Source: Aphelenchoides besseyi
Lineage: Eukaryota > Nematoda > Chromadorea > Rhabditida > Aphelenchoididae
DNA: 64,000 bases
Reading direction: 5' to 3'
Assembly (NCBI GenBank): GCA_024699855.1
Contig: JAMPIQ010000001.1
Span: forward strand, 13,268,001-13,332,000
The position numbers and the translations under genes are program-made. Of the stretch, positions 11,447-22,647 are shown piece after piece. The notes beneath the pieces are model-generated. The model ran no database searches. It was not told the DNA's origin and was given only the letters and a program-made list of their open reading frames with translations. Every line of letters begins with the position of its first letter. Position 1 is the first letter of the stretch.

Positions 11447-12164
11447 TTCTGTGCAATCGAAAAGAACTGTCAGAAGAATCAAGGAAATGATGTGCGTTTC
11501 TTATCAATGCACATTTTGATTCCTTTGGATCTTCAAACAAGACAAATGCATTCATAGATTACGAGGGGTAACAGAGCATTTATGACCTTAATCGTCAATT
11601 TAAGCGCCTTGCTAAGGGTGCGCGGTGAGGACGTAATCCTGATCATTGACGGACGTGATTCCCATTTTTCTATTCAATAGTCGTAAAAACGTTTCGGTTG
11701 AAGCACACAACACAGAATCAATTTCGACGTTTAAAATCAAATTCTTTCATTCTATTTTTGCTCTATGGCCAACTATACCATTGCTTTTACCATACTATGC
11801 ACTTCTTATAAGTGGCTAATAAGAAACTTTGAAATAACAAGCTAACTACTTTCTCACTTTCAACCAGACAGCAGAATTCAATCCACTAAACGTGAAGATC
11901 TCAGCTGTTAATACTACGAGTTCCGATCTAAAATAAGGTATGTCTACGGATGTTCGCGGGAATAGAACTACAAAAATAAAACACGAGAAATTAACAGCAT
12001 CAAATTTCATACGACAAAGTACATCGCATAGCGCTAATTACAAGATTTTGAACGCCATGAACCAATCGATGCATAAAATCGTAAGGTTCATGTAATCCGA
12101 CGGTCTCGAGTGAACAATCTTGTCGTTTATTTTGAAAAAACAAACGGAATATCAGTTGAGAAGT
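11447..12164. other. Intergenic, no supported gene
   Basis: No open stretch with coding character is visible on either strand. It lies between the 5' end of the aspartic-peptidase-like gene and the 3' end of the kinase gene and is AT-rich in its second half. It may contain the first exon of the peptidase-like gene. Confidence 0.4.
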
Positions 12165-13502
12165 TTAGAGTGGACGTTGTGGGGTAAGTGCTTCGGGAAC
12201 CAGTGGATCAGCTCCGTTCACCACGTTGACTGCCACATTGGGTTGAGCTGCTGGACGTTCATTTGATGGCGACGTGGTCGAGGATGGGATTACATCTTCC
12301 CAATCGTATTGTTGTTGCCAAGTTGCTCGGATGTTGCGCATTGCCTAGAAACAGAAGTCAACACTACAGAAGCAGTCAACTCACTTCTTCAAGCAACGAA
12401 ATGATCATTTTGTAGTTGGGAGCATCCGGAAAGGCCAAGGAATCGATATGAGTCAAAATAACGTCGTATTCGACCGGACACTCGGACAGAAATTGAGCAC
12501 GAGAGCTGGAACGAGCTGACAATTTGGCTGCGTGAACTTGTGCACGATCTAAAAGTCCACACTCTTTAGTTTCTTTAATTCAAGTTACCGGTCATTTGAC
12601 GCCACGGTACAGCCCCTTTGGTCAATTCCACCATCATGTAAAACCTACAGTTGATCATCAATGCTGAATAAGTGAAGTAGACTCACCAGCTCTCGACGTC
12701 ATCTTTACGACCCAAATCCAACTTCAAATGAGCATTTAACGAGCCATAACGAGTGGTACCGCGCCAACCGACTTCACCTCTCGACGGCATCACATTTCGA
12801 TTCTGAAAACTCACCCAATTTTACAGTCAGAAGACACAAACTTACGCGATCCAAATACTTGCGTGCGAGTCCAAAGTCGATGAGAAAGATGTCACGTTCT
12901 CGAGCTGCCAATCCGACTGCATAGTTGCCGGACTTGATGTCACGAGACAAGAACCCGCATTTTTCGTGTAGTTCTTGAATGGCCTGCAAACTCATGATTC
13001 CGATGCGCAAACTGGTCGGATGACTAAAACGACGTTCTCGTTGTTCATTGCGCAGGTAATGAAGATCTTTGCCGAGCAATGGCATCACAAGAAAACAAAA
13101 GTTGTTTGGAACATCGCCCTACAGTCGTGTTGATGAATGTTCTATTGGTTGGAAACCCACGTAGTCGATCAACTCTGCAATTCGATTGCATCGAGTACGA
13201 GTAGCAATGCGAAGAACATGAGCTTCAACATGCAACATGGAACGTGAAAACTTTTCCGTCTTCACTGCCACTTTTCTACAACACAAACTAAACAGTCACG
13301 AACTATCTATCGCTTACCGAACACCATCAGTTGCCTCAAAAACTGTTCCGTAACCACCATCTCCGATGACCGAAAGCAGACGATAAGTAACGTGAGTCAT
13401 TTTGCCGGCAATCGTCTCGTTCACTTGCGGCAAACGTTCCATCGAATCGTTAGCATTCAGATCTGCATCAATTGCAGCAAATCCTTCTACTGGATTTACC
13501 AT
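12165..13502 (-). CDS. CK1/TTBK-like Ser/Thr kinase
   Basis: Seven exons (13502-13318, 13275-13161, 13118-12846, 12802-12687, 12644-12589, 12548-12385, 12344-12165) give 362 residues. Kinase motifs are intact: GDGGYGTVFE (P-loop), VAVKTE (ATP Lys), LSRDIKSGNYAVG (catalytic loop), LIDFGLARKY (DFG), and RGTTRYGSLNAHLKLDLGRK with DDVESWFYMMVE, the signature of the CK1 superfamily and especially the tau-tubulin kinase branch. The Pro-rich C-terminus is short. In nematodes this branch is greatly expanded and many members are germline or sperm enriched; that role is inferred here. The gene is divergent from the MSP-domain gene, with 201 bp between start codons. Confidence 0.92.
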
Positions 13503-13703
13503 TCTGGTTCTGCTGACGAGCTGAATTGAACGGAGCACACAGCCACTCGTCGCTGTTGCTAATCAGCAAATGACCCCAAAGAAACTGAATGCAAATTACT
13601 TGGAGCATATGCAAATTCTTTAAATCAAAGTTCTTTGGTTGTTTCAGTTCGTTCAACCTCTTCATTTAATTGTCCGGTTCGTTTGTTGCTCATCGACGCC
13701 AAG

Positions 13704-14241
13704 ATGTCCGAGAAACAAGCAGCCGAAGTGACCGCAGTTGGGTCGAGCAATGCATCGTCGCCGAAGAAGGAATCTTCGATGTCCGTGGATCCGGAAGTCG
13801 GAAAGTTTCTGGCAACTGGCGGACGGTAAGAAGTCTTTACGTGTATTTATCCTTGTTTCCTTCAGATCAGAACACATGTGCGTCAATTTGGGCGAAAGTC
13901 GTATCTGCGTCAAGGTCCGCTGCTCCAACAACGTGCTCTATCGCGTGAATCCCGTGTACATGTTCATTGATCCGAGACAATGCCAGAATCTCATCGTCTC
14001 TCGTTTACCAGGTCAGTTTCCATTTCCCTGTCGCTAATCAAAATGGTTTTCAGGAGAACCGAAGGGCGACAAACTCATCTTGCATTATCTTCCATGCGAT
14101 GACAATGCTTCTGATCCACACGAAGTTTTCAAGAATTCGACTCGTAAACCGGAGCAGGTCAAGATTCTTCTGGTCTGTTTGACTCAGGACGAAGTGCCGA
14201 CTGTCGGTCCATCTACTCCACCAGCAGCCGACAACAAGTAA
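13704..14241 (+). CDS. MSP-domain protein (small sperm-specific SSP-like class)
   Basis: Exons 13704-13825, 13866-14011 and 14054-14241 give 151 residues. A 40-residue Ser-rich N-terminus precedes an MSP-type beta domain with ICVKVRCSNNVLYRVNPV, FIDPRQCQNLIVSR and GEPKGDKLILHYLP, the spacing found in the small nematode sperm MSP-domain proteins rather than in the 127-residue cytoskeletal MSP. MSP domains assemble in crawling sperm or serve as signals; the exact role of this member is unknown. The head-to-head arrangement with a TTBK-like kinase hints at shared germline control. A polyadenylation signal (AATAAA) follows at about 14268. Confidence 0.85.
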
Positions 14242-14455
14242 TTTCGTTCTGCTTATGTTTCATTCCAATAAACAATTGTAATTCAATTGAGCTCAAGAAA
14301 TCGTAGAATGCTTTATTTAAAAGTGTAAATGTGTGTTTAGATGTGTTTTAAAAATTAGTCAAGAAATAGTGTCAAATAAGTTTATTGGATGACTCAAACA
14401 GTTATATTTACATCAAAAGAAGAGGTGACACGTGACAATAAGTGGATTACTTTAT

Positions 14456-15082
14456 TTAACGACCCCATCCGTTTCCACCGAATCCTCCATTGTTGAAACC
14501 TTGACCGAATCCTCCGTTGTTGAAACGTTGACCGAATCCTCCGTTGAAGCCTTGACGTCCACCAAATTCTCCACCACGACCACCAAATTCTCCACCACGA
14601 CCACCTAAGTTGCGTATATTAATCTTTCGTTTCAAACAAATTTTAGATGATTGTTTTACTCGACGTTATTTCTGTTTAATTATAAGAACATCAACTCACC
14701 CCATGGATTTCCACCTCGTCGATCTCCCCATCTTTCACCACTGTGCTCTCTGGAATGGCTATGACTGTGCGAGTGAGGTCCACGACGCCAATCTCCTCCT
14801 CGTTCATGAGATCCTCGGCCAAAACCCCCTCTGCCGCCCCAGTTTCCTAAAGATAAGCGTTTACACTTGTAACATTTTCATCCCAAATAGTACTGCAAAC
14901 AAATATTTAGTTGAACATAATGTCAAACTAAACACTTCGTTTGAAGTACTAATAACTCGTAATCAATGTTCTAACTTACCACCAGAGCCCCAATTGCCAC
15001 CACCGTTTCCCCAACCAAATTGAGCCGAGGTCAATTGCATACAAAGAAGAACAAATGCGAGAATCAAAAGTGTCGATTTCAT
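14456..15082 (-). CDS. Secreted Gly-rich peptide with His/Ser patch
   Basis: Exons 15082-14980, 14846-14700 and 14604-14456 give 132 residues. A signal peptide (MKSTLLILAFVLLCMQLTSAQ) is followed by a chain made almost entirely of Gly, Asn, Phe, Arg and Trp. Near the middle is a PHSHSHSHSREHS patch. The C-terminus has tandem repeats of GGRGGEF (twice) and FNNGGFGQ-like units. It resembles nematode Gly-rich secreted proteins (cuticle/grsp or caenacin-like antimicrobial types), but the class cannot be fixed from composition. The His patch could bind metal. A TATA box lies about 110 bp upstream. Confidence 0.75.
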
Positions 15083-15192
15083 TTCGTAAATCTGAAAACA
15101 ACAGATGTTACTGTCAAAAAGAAAAGTTGAAATTACCAAAGTTTAAAAAGAACTAGAGAGACTGACTGTTTAGTTTACAACTGTTCCGTCCG

Positions 15193-15199
15193 TTTTATA
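15193..15199 (-). promoter_or_regulatory. TATA box of the Gly-rich peptide gene
   Basis: TATAAAA reads on the minus strand about 110 bp upstream of the ATG at 15082, in a position suited to a short 5' UTR. Other secreted-protein genes in this window have the same motif. Confidence 0.5.
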
Positions 15200-15299
15200 C
15201 TCGAAAATAAGTGACGCTGAAGAAAAAAGGCGGTTTGATCATTTCCCCGAATCTAACCGTTCAGTGATCAGCAAACCTTGGATGCTACACTCACGTCCT

Positions 15300-16125
15300 T
15301 CTATGTCTTCGCACTTTCTCTGCGCACACACAAATTAATTGAGTAGAATCGAACGCGCGTTCGATTTGTTCGGCGGTTATGTTCGGGAAGTTTTCCAATG
15401 CGTCATTACTCTGCTAGCAACACAACGAACTTGACGTTCAAATCAACAACTCAATGCAGATCATCCAACTTCAGCTTCCGGTTTTGTTTTCGTCAAATTC
15501 AACTTCACGTACATCGTGAATCATCAAATAAACCGTTTTATCTCTTATCAATACGAGACATTACAAGTAATCTCTATGTTGACCTACAGGAGATAAGAAA
15601 CCAAATGTGCTTTGAGTTACTTTCGAGATGTTTGATTCAAAATAGAAAGAACATAATCCAATTGTTGAAAGTAGTTAGTGACGATTACAACATGCCATTC
15701 AAGTGGCCGTTTACGTTTGAAATTTCAGGTCAAAGTTCTTAATCGATCTCCCGGTTCTTTGACATCAACTCATGGATTACAATCTTCAGCCAAACAATCA
15801 CATCGAAGATCACGTATCGAAGATACTGGTATTCGCGGCGATTGTTGAGATCAGTGTCTTCATTGGAGTTGTCTTGAAATTACCGCAAATCAAAGCGAAT
15901 TGCACGATTTCACAGGAAACTTCAATTTTACAAGATAAAACGTTTCGGGAAAGTGCACTGCGACGTCGATTCTATTTCCCACCGTCCGCTCTTTCCGACC
16001 GCCGGACGATCGAGACGCAAATCGACTGGTGCGTCCGTTTGCCATTAAACCGTTGGGTTTCCGTCGATTCGCTTCAAAATTGCGTTTTCAATTTCAGTTC
16101 GAAATCACCAGTTTCTTTAGGCGAA
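15300..16125 (+). other. Upstream region of the amide hydrolase, with an open in-frame extension
   Basis: From 15772 to 16125 there are 118 codons without stop in the frame of the amidase start, including a hydrophobic stretch around VFAAIVEISVFIGVVL. It could be a longer N-terminus. I prefer the ATG at 16126, because TTTCTTTAG, a strong splice acceptor, ends 5 bp before it and the downstream protein already has the full FAAH layout. The rest of the region has no supported gene. Confidence 0.35.
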
Positions 16126-18148
16126 ATGTCGTTTTTGCCGATAACTTGGCGCTTCCAACTTCCAGAGGATCGAACTACGCAGTTGGCTATCGGAGTGCCG
16201 ACCGCCATCGTCGGTAGTTATCTCATCTACAAGTGGGTTTCTTCGAGCATGGTAATCGCTTGTGGTGGCAGAATACAGTCGAGTTTGCTTTCAGCACACG
16301 AAAAATTTGAGACGCAAAATTCGAGCACGAAACCAACTTCGTGAGCAACAGATCCAACAAGTTCGAGAGTTTGTTATCAAATTGGACCCGCAGATCGAAA
16401 AGAAGATCTCGAATATGAGAATCGAAGAAGTACTGACCGCGTTGAAAGCGAACGAAATCACTTGTACCGATTTGCTAATGGTTTACTACAAAAAGTCGTT
16501 GCTTGCCAATGAAAAGACGAATTGTATCGTAGAATTTTTGCTGGTTAGTGTCGATTATCTTATTTTCATTTCTTGTATTTAGCAAGCGATAGAAGACGCC
16601 AAGAAGTTTGATCAACTTGCTAAGGATCCGCAATACGAAAAGCCACCGCTTTTTGGTTTACCCATTAGTATCAAGGCTAATATCACCTTGAAAGGGCACG
16701 ATGTTATTCGCGGATACGCACAGGACTTAGAGCAACCGGCAGAACGGGATTCAATTCTCGTTCGACAAATTAGAGAATTGGCAGCGATCCCTTTCGCTTT
16801 GACCAACGTACCTCAATCCTTGCTGTCGTTCTCGTGCCAAAATGCAGTGTTTGGAACAACTTCACATCCGCTGTCTAAGGACCGAACTTCGGGTGGATCG
16901 TCGGGAGGCGAAGGTGCTCTTATCGGTTGCAATGGATCATTGCTGGGCGTTGGAAGTGATATTGGTGGAAGCATACGCATACCTGCAGCTTTTTGTGGTA
17001 CTGTCGGATTTAAAGTATACAATTTAACTGGAAACATTCATTATGGTCGTTTTTGCAGCCAACTTCTAAGCGGTTCTCCAACGCAGACTCCAAATCCTCG
17101 ATTCCGGGTCGTTCTCATATTTTCGGATCGATTGGACCGTTGAGTCAAACAGTGAGCGGATCGGTGAAATTCTTACAAACAATGTGGGCAAACAATTGGA
17201 TTCACGAGCACGATCCTTACATTCCACCGATCAATTTCAACAATGAAGTTTATGAGTCGGTTAAGCGACTGCGAATCGGTTGGCTGTTTTTAAAATGTTT
17301 GGTTTTAATACGAAACTCCAGGATACTATGATTTCGATGGATATATTCAACCGCTTCCATCCATGAAACGAGCCGTTCATGAGACAAAGGATCGATTGGA
17401 AGCATTGGGTCATGAATTGATCCCGATTGTTCCTCCACGTGTCGACGAAGCTTTTTTGTTCTATTTGAAGGCGGTTTTATTGGACAATGGAAAATTTATA
17501 ATCGATGCTGTCAACCAGGACATTTGCATTCCGGCGCTAATGAATCAACTTAGACCTCTAAAGTGGCCGTTCTGGCTACGCGATCTTGTTTCTTTTCTTG
17601 TGCGTCCGCTGAGCTCACGTTCTTCGGCCATAATCGCCAATTATCAACGTGATCTGACATCTCTACGTGAGAATTGCGAAAAGATCGAAGCGTATTGGGA
17701 CGAGTGGAAGAAATTGATTCGAGAAAAGCAACTCGACTGTTTCATTTGTCCTTCATTCGTGAGTTTTCAATTAAAACACAAAGCATTCCGTTGATTTAGA
17801 CGACCCCAGCAATGAAACATGAGGAACCTTATCTTCTGATTTCTGCAGTAACTTACACCGCGTTATTCAACCTTTTGGATTATCCTGCCGGCGTGTTGAA
17901 TGTATCGAAGGTTACGCAAGAAGACGTAAATCAACTCGAAGCTTATAAATCTGAAGATTTTTTGCAACGTAAAATGGTCAATTCAGCAAAAGTGAGTGCT
18001 TCTTGTTTGGATTCCATTCAATCAGCTGTTTTAGGAGACTTTAAACTTTCCAGTGGGAGTTCAAGTTGTTTCTGTTCCATTCCACGACGAAGTTGTTCTA
18101 CGAGTGATGCGTGAAATAGAAGACTCAATTCAAAGTTCGTCAAATTAG
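16126..18148 (+). CDS. faah: Fatty-acid amide hydrolase (amidase signature)
   Basis: Exons 16126-16251, 16295-16543, 16583-17014, 17059-17278, 17322-17758, 17800-17991 and 18035-18148 give 589 residues, close to the 579 of mammalian FAAH. An N-terminal hydrophobic segment (LAIGVPTAIVGSYLIY) should anchor it, as in FAAH. The Ser-cisSer-Lys triad is present: Lys in PISIKANITLKG, the two serines in TSGGSSGGEGALIG and GVGSDIGGSIRIP. Also typical are TNVPQSLLSFSCQNAVFG and a C-terminal FPVGVQVVSVPFHDE. The family cleaves N-acylethanolamines and related fatty amides on internal membranes. In C. elegans such enzymes control endocannabinoid-like signals linked to feeding and lifespan. It appears fully functional. 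Confidence 0.93.
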
Positions 18149-18260
18149 AAAAACTACTTTACTTTTTCATATCGGTTTTCAAAATTTTACAGCAATAAAG
18201 CAGTTATAGGGATTGTTGCATTCATACAGAAATTAAAGCTAAAGCTTTTGTGTTTGCATT

Positions 18261-18990
18261 TCAGACGATACGACGAATGACCAATTTGAAACACTCTTGA
18301 TAATCGTCTGGAGCCACTGTTTTTTGTGCATCCCACAAGTAAACAGAATGATGATGACCAGTGATTTTCGCCAATTGGTTGAGAGATATGTTGGCATCTA
18401 ATGCAATGAGAACGAGCCGGACATCAGCACTCTTAAGAGGTTTAGCGGCCTCTTTCGCGTAACGGACAATTCGATCGGACATTTGACTCACAAAAAAGAT
18501 TGTCAAAATGGGCGAAGCAGAATCAAGTATGTAAGGTTGGTTGGCAACAATTGTAATCGCTTTGCGCAACGAGGCACCTCGAGACGACCGACGAAGTTCT
18601 TGATTGACGTAGTTCGACACGTCTTTAGCATCTTTTAACTGACCAAAACCGGTCAGACTCGCAATCTCCGTGTTGTAACTTCCGATGATCAGCCGTTCGA
18701 AATGATTGAAGAAAGTGGTGTCATTGAAGAGTGTTTGTCCGATGAAAGTTTTCTGATGCTGAAATTCAAATCTGGTTATACGTTCTCGGTAATTCTTTAC
18801 AGAAAACTGCAAATTTGACATCGAATTAGCAGATGTGTCCAAAACAATGAGAATTCATCCGTCGCAGGGTTCAGCCGGGTTTTTGGTGGTAGTTGAAGTT
18901 AACGGAACAAATGTTGTAGTCAAGCGCGTAGTAGTTAATGGAGTAGGTGATTGTGTTGTTGACTGCCTACTTGTCATTAATTCAGTTGTG
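18261..18990 (-). pseudogene. Thr-rich linker plus VWA domain, interrupted by TGA
   Basis: Reading on the minus strand, about 45 Thr/Ser/Pro-rich codons lead into a VWA domain that ends at 18261. The domain has ILIVLDTSANS (a MIDAS-like D-x-S-x-N), a long alpha/beta body and LIALDANISLNQLAKITG near its end. An in-frame TGA at 18855-18857 falls where related nematode proteins have an Arg in CDGRILFV; a CGA to TGA change explains it. A 42-nt stretch at about 18760-18801 looks like an intron. No signal-peptide exon is visible upstream, because the ABCA fragment ends there. Either the gene is dead or the TGA is a sequence error. Confidence 0.6.
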
Positions 18991-20392
18991 GCTAAAAATC
19001 GGAGGTTGCATGACAACAACTCTGCTTGCATCTTCGTTTGTTGCTAATCGAGTGAAAACTTGTTCGAGAGAATCTTGAATCAAAAAGAAATCACGAATTG
19101 CGCCGGGATTTGTTTGATGAATATTGGAAATCAACTTTTCAACAGCCATGTACATTTGACTCCATTTAAAGTCGGGACGACGCGGAATGTTCCACGACAA
19201 AATGGCCAATTGATAAGCATCGGTAGTTGGTGGGACACCAAAACGCTGCTGAACTGCTGCATCTACAACGGCAGCAACATCGTGAGGAACATGATCGAGA
19301 ATAAAAGTCAAATTGTAAGAGTTACCATAGCTAAATCAAAGCAATACTCATATACGAATCAAAATAGACTTGCCGGTTCTTCAGATGCTGACTGGTTCCA
19401 ATTCCCTGCAATCTTCCATCTCGCAAGAAACCTATTCGAGTACACAATGCCTCGCATTCTTCCATTGAGTGAGTTGTTAACAGAATTGCTTTGCCCTGAA
19501 GACGAACAGCAGTCAAAAGATCCCAAATTTGGCGACGAGTTGCGGGATCGACTCCAGCCGTTGGTTCGTCCAAAAGCAAGCATTCAGCTCCAGACATCAA
19601 TGCAACTGCGATCTAAACACGAGGTTATAAGCAGGAGTTTAGACTCACGGAAACACGACGTTTTTGACCACCACTACAAACAAACAATTACACCACAGCA
19701 ATTGATTACCAACCAACCTGCATTTTTTGACTATTTTGTTCGCGTGATCCTCCAACATCACACATTCGAGTATCATTTGCATTCGGTTTTCCACGTCTCT
19801 AAAACCATTTAAGCGACCGAATAGTCGAAGTGTATCGGCCGCGGTCAAGAAGCCCGAGAGTGCATCAAACTGCGGACAATAACCGATAGCCGGTGTAGTG
19901 TCCACTGAAACACCGTTGATTGTTGCCGTTCCTTCCGAAGGCTTATTGATATTCGAAATAATATCAAACGTGGTTGTTTTTCCTGAAATGTAGTTTTGTT
20001 TTCAGCTGTTAAGTTCGTCTACCTGCTCCGTTGATTCCCAAAAGTCCAAAACATTCGCCCGAGCGAATGCCAAAAGTCAAATTCTGAAGCGCACATTTGG
20101 CTCCGTAAAATTTGTAAAGTCCACGACACGAAAGAGCTAATGCCTGATCACTCGTACCGTCCATTGCTTGTCGTTCCGCCCGCACGTCCGGGTCGTCGTC
20201 GCTAAATCCATGAGCTGCAGGCTGAAAGTTTGGATTCTTTAAGACTCATCGTCGAAACTTACAGCAACGGAAAAGTTGCGATTGCCACCACGAAGAGCTC
20301 TAATTACGCCGGTTTCGATCAGAATCAGTAGAACAAGATAGAGAATGATGCTAATACTAAGTGAGATAATCGAACGCATTGCCCCCCACAAG
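18982..20392 (-). pseudogene. Inverted 3' copy of the ABCA transporter gene
   Basis: Exons to 20263, 20221-20023, 19982-19718, 19673-19649, 19612-19374 and 19330-18982 encode the last membrane helix, the second nucleotide-binding domain and the C-terminus of an ABCA protein: NGAGKTTT (Walker A), CSGGQKRRVS (signature), LLLDEPTAGVD (Walker B), LLTTHSMEE, DSLEQVFTRLA. The exon at 19374 needs a GC donor (CG|GCAAGT). From 20392 inward it is nearly base-identical, introns included, to the plus-strand gene from 63431 to 64000. The copy lacks everything upstream of the last transmembrane segment, so it cannot work alone. It shows how the plus-strand gene probably ends. Confidence 0.85.
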
Positions 20393-20533
20393 AAAAACGT
20401 TTTCTTAAATGCCAGGAGAGAACGTTTGTGGGTTTTCAACGAACAGACAAACAATGCCGATGACTGGAAAGAATTGGCGCGAAAGTCTTCGTCCATTTGC
20501 GTACATGGAAATTGTCCTATGGCCAGACGATGG

Positions 20534-22647
20534 TCAGTTATTGAGGACCATATGTTTGAAAAGGTACGATAGTTGGTTGACTTCGTAAGAACAGTTCTTG
20601 ATTTCACACTTGTACGTAGTTGGCAGTTCGTAATTCGATTTGAATTCGGTGTTGAAAGGTTTCACACTCCACTTTTCGTCACCGTGTTTGTTATTGACGA
20701 CCATATGCCTGAAAAGGCGCTGTTCGCCGTTGGCCTCGTAAGTACAGTTCTCGATTGGGCACTTAAACGTTGTTGGAAGTTCGTACGTTGTTCCGTGGAG
20801 GTTGTTGAATTGCTCCACTGTCCACTTTTCGTTAGCGTGTTTTGAACGAAGTACGAGGTGCTCGAAAAAGCTGAAAAGATTTGTGGTCTCAAACTGGCAG
20901 TTTTCGACTGGACAACGATGTGTAGTTGGTATTTCGTATCTTCGGCCGTACGTTCGTTCGAATTTGTCCACACTCCACTTCAAGACACCGTGAGTTTTGC
21001 TGACGAGAAGGTGGATGAAAAGATGGTAATTATTTTCGAATACGGAGGGACATTTGGCGACTGGGCACGGGATTCCTGAGAGGGAAAAGTGCGTTTTGAA
21101 CTGCTTGTTGAATTCGTCCACTTCCATGCACGTGTCGGCATTTCTTCTTGGTTTGCACGCGTGTTTGAAAAGACGATACAGACTGTAGCAAAAGTATTTG
21201 CACGAATCTCCAGGGCACTTGATTTGGTTCTTCTTGCTCTGAAAGGCAATGATACATTTTCTAGGACTGATATTCACTTACATGTTCACCTACAACTCTG
21301 TATTTCAACAAAGCTTTGTCCAGTTTGACAGCAAGATCGTAAAGTCGTTGAGGATTGGCGGCAATGTCCGAATACTTGCTCATAACTTCTCCACAGCCGG
21401 GTTTTGAGCGTACGTTGAAGAATGCATTTCGTCTGCCGTGAGTTCGCTCTCCACTTCCAGCCAATTGATAAGCAATGTATTCCTCAAGAATACCCATTTC
21501 AACGACGTTCAGGTTCTCGATGCAATCTTTAGCTTCAAATGCAGAAACCTGCACCATAACGAACTTCTGATCAGCGAAGACTTCTTTTTCTCGATGATGA
21601 TTCCAACGTTTCTCCAAATTGCTCGTTTCGCCGAATTTGTAGATTGACTTGAAACGGGCCGGCCAATCCCGCTCATTCTTTCCCGCTTTTTCAAGAACCG
21701 ATTTGTCCACGATCACGTATGTGTAGTGAATGGTGTGCTTGATGTTGACAACATACGGTTTGAGCTGAAATTGATCAGTTTCAATTGGATATCTGCTGTT
21801 CTATTACCTTCATATCCGCAAACATTTTTGGAGTCATTTGGTTGAGCGGGAGTAGATTGACGTCGTTGGCTGCACAAATGCGGTCGCCATCTACAAGAAA
21901 TTTCAGTTCTTCTTCGATTTCTTCCATTCCATCTTCGTTATCCGAATCTGCCGAAGACGATTCATCGCTGTCACTGTTCTCCGAATCCGATTCGGTCATG
22001 AATTCTTCGTCGGATTCTTCGGATTCGGAGATTTCATTCGGGATGTTGATGCTTTCGGAATCTTCTTCGTTTTCGGTGTTCATTTCAATATCCATAGATG
22101 ATGTTGAGTGTTCGGAAACATTAGTTGACGTTGACTGTTTACGGGCAGACGACGTATTGGCAGTTGACTTTTTCGGTTTAAAAATTCTTGATAGAATGGA
22201 TTTGTTCTTTGGTTGTTCCGTGTCGGATGTCGATTTCGAAGTACCAATCGTTGATTTCTTGATTTTGTTGAAAACTGATGAAGCCAATCGTTTTGCAGTT
22301 GATTGGCGAGCAGTTGCCTGAAAATAGTGGAAGTGATCATTTACTCATGCTTTAGTTGCCTTTGAAGTTCCAGGTGTTTGAGCACTTGTAAAATCCTTGT
22401 CGACGTTTTTGTCTTCTTCATCCGACGATATCACAACACGTCGTCGTTTTGTTGGACTTGCTCCGCTCGTCGATGCGAAAGCGAAGAACGTGGTTTCGTC
22501 GTCTGATTCCTCGGCCTTTGCATTAGTGGCAAGTCGAGGGCAACTTCTGCGGTGTTCTTCCACTTGCGGATTGCTTTTTCCAAGGAAACATAGACCGCAC
22601 AAACGGCACTTCACTCCCAATGGCGTTTTTTCGAACATTTTGTCCAT
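20534..22647 (-). CDS. UBZ-like finger + acidic linker + GIY-YIG domain + tandem C2H2-like fingers
   Basis: Exons 22647-22360, 22317-21808, 21764-21282 and 21238-20534 give 661 residues. Residues 14-36 are C-x2-C-x14-H-x3-C, like a UBZ4/Rad18-type ubiquitin-binding finger. Residues 40-230 are Ser/Asp/Glu-rich with a Lys-rich part. Residues about 280-390 fit a GIY-YIG nuclease: HYTYVIVD, YKFGE, Arg in EKRW, Glu in VEMGILEEY. From 434 on there are fingers of the form C-x4-C-x12-H-x6-H joined by KW-S/T-V-x-x-F-N...YELPTT linkers. The fifth stops after its first His. A DNA-structure nuclease role is inferred. The first splice needs a weak GC donor (AAG|GCAACT). TTTTTCAG abuts the ATG. Confidence 0.75.

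Noticed and set aside
18982..19005. Fusion of the ABCA tail with the Thr-rich/VWA sequence as a single gene
   Set aside because: The ABCA frame stops at TGA at 18982, and the Thr-rich frame is different. Splicing at the TTTTTAG there is conceivable but has no matching donor, so they are listed as separate remnants.
19060..19812. Plus-strand ORF of 250 codons
   Set aside because: It is antisense to ABCA exons and introns on the minus strand. No independent motif.
21785..22321. Plus-strand ORF of 178 codons, Ser/Asp-rich
   Set aside because: It is the antisense of the acidic exon of the GIY-YIG gene. Composition is a mirror of the real codons.
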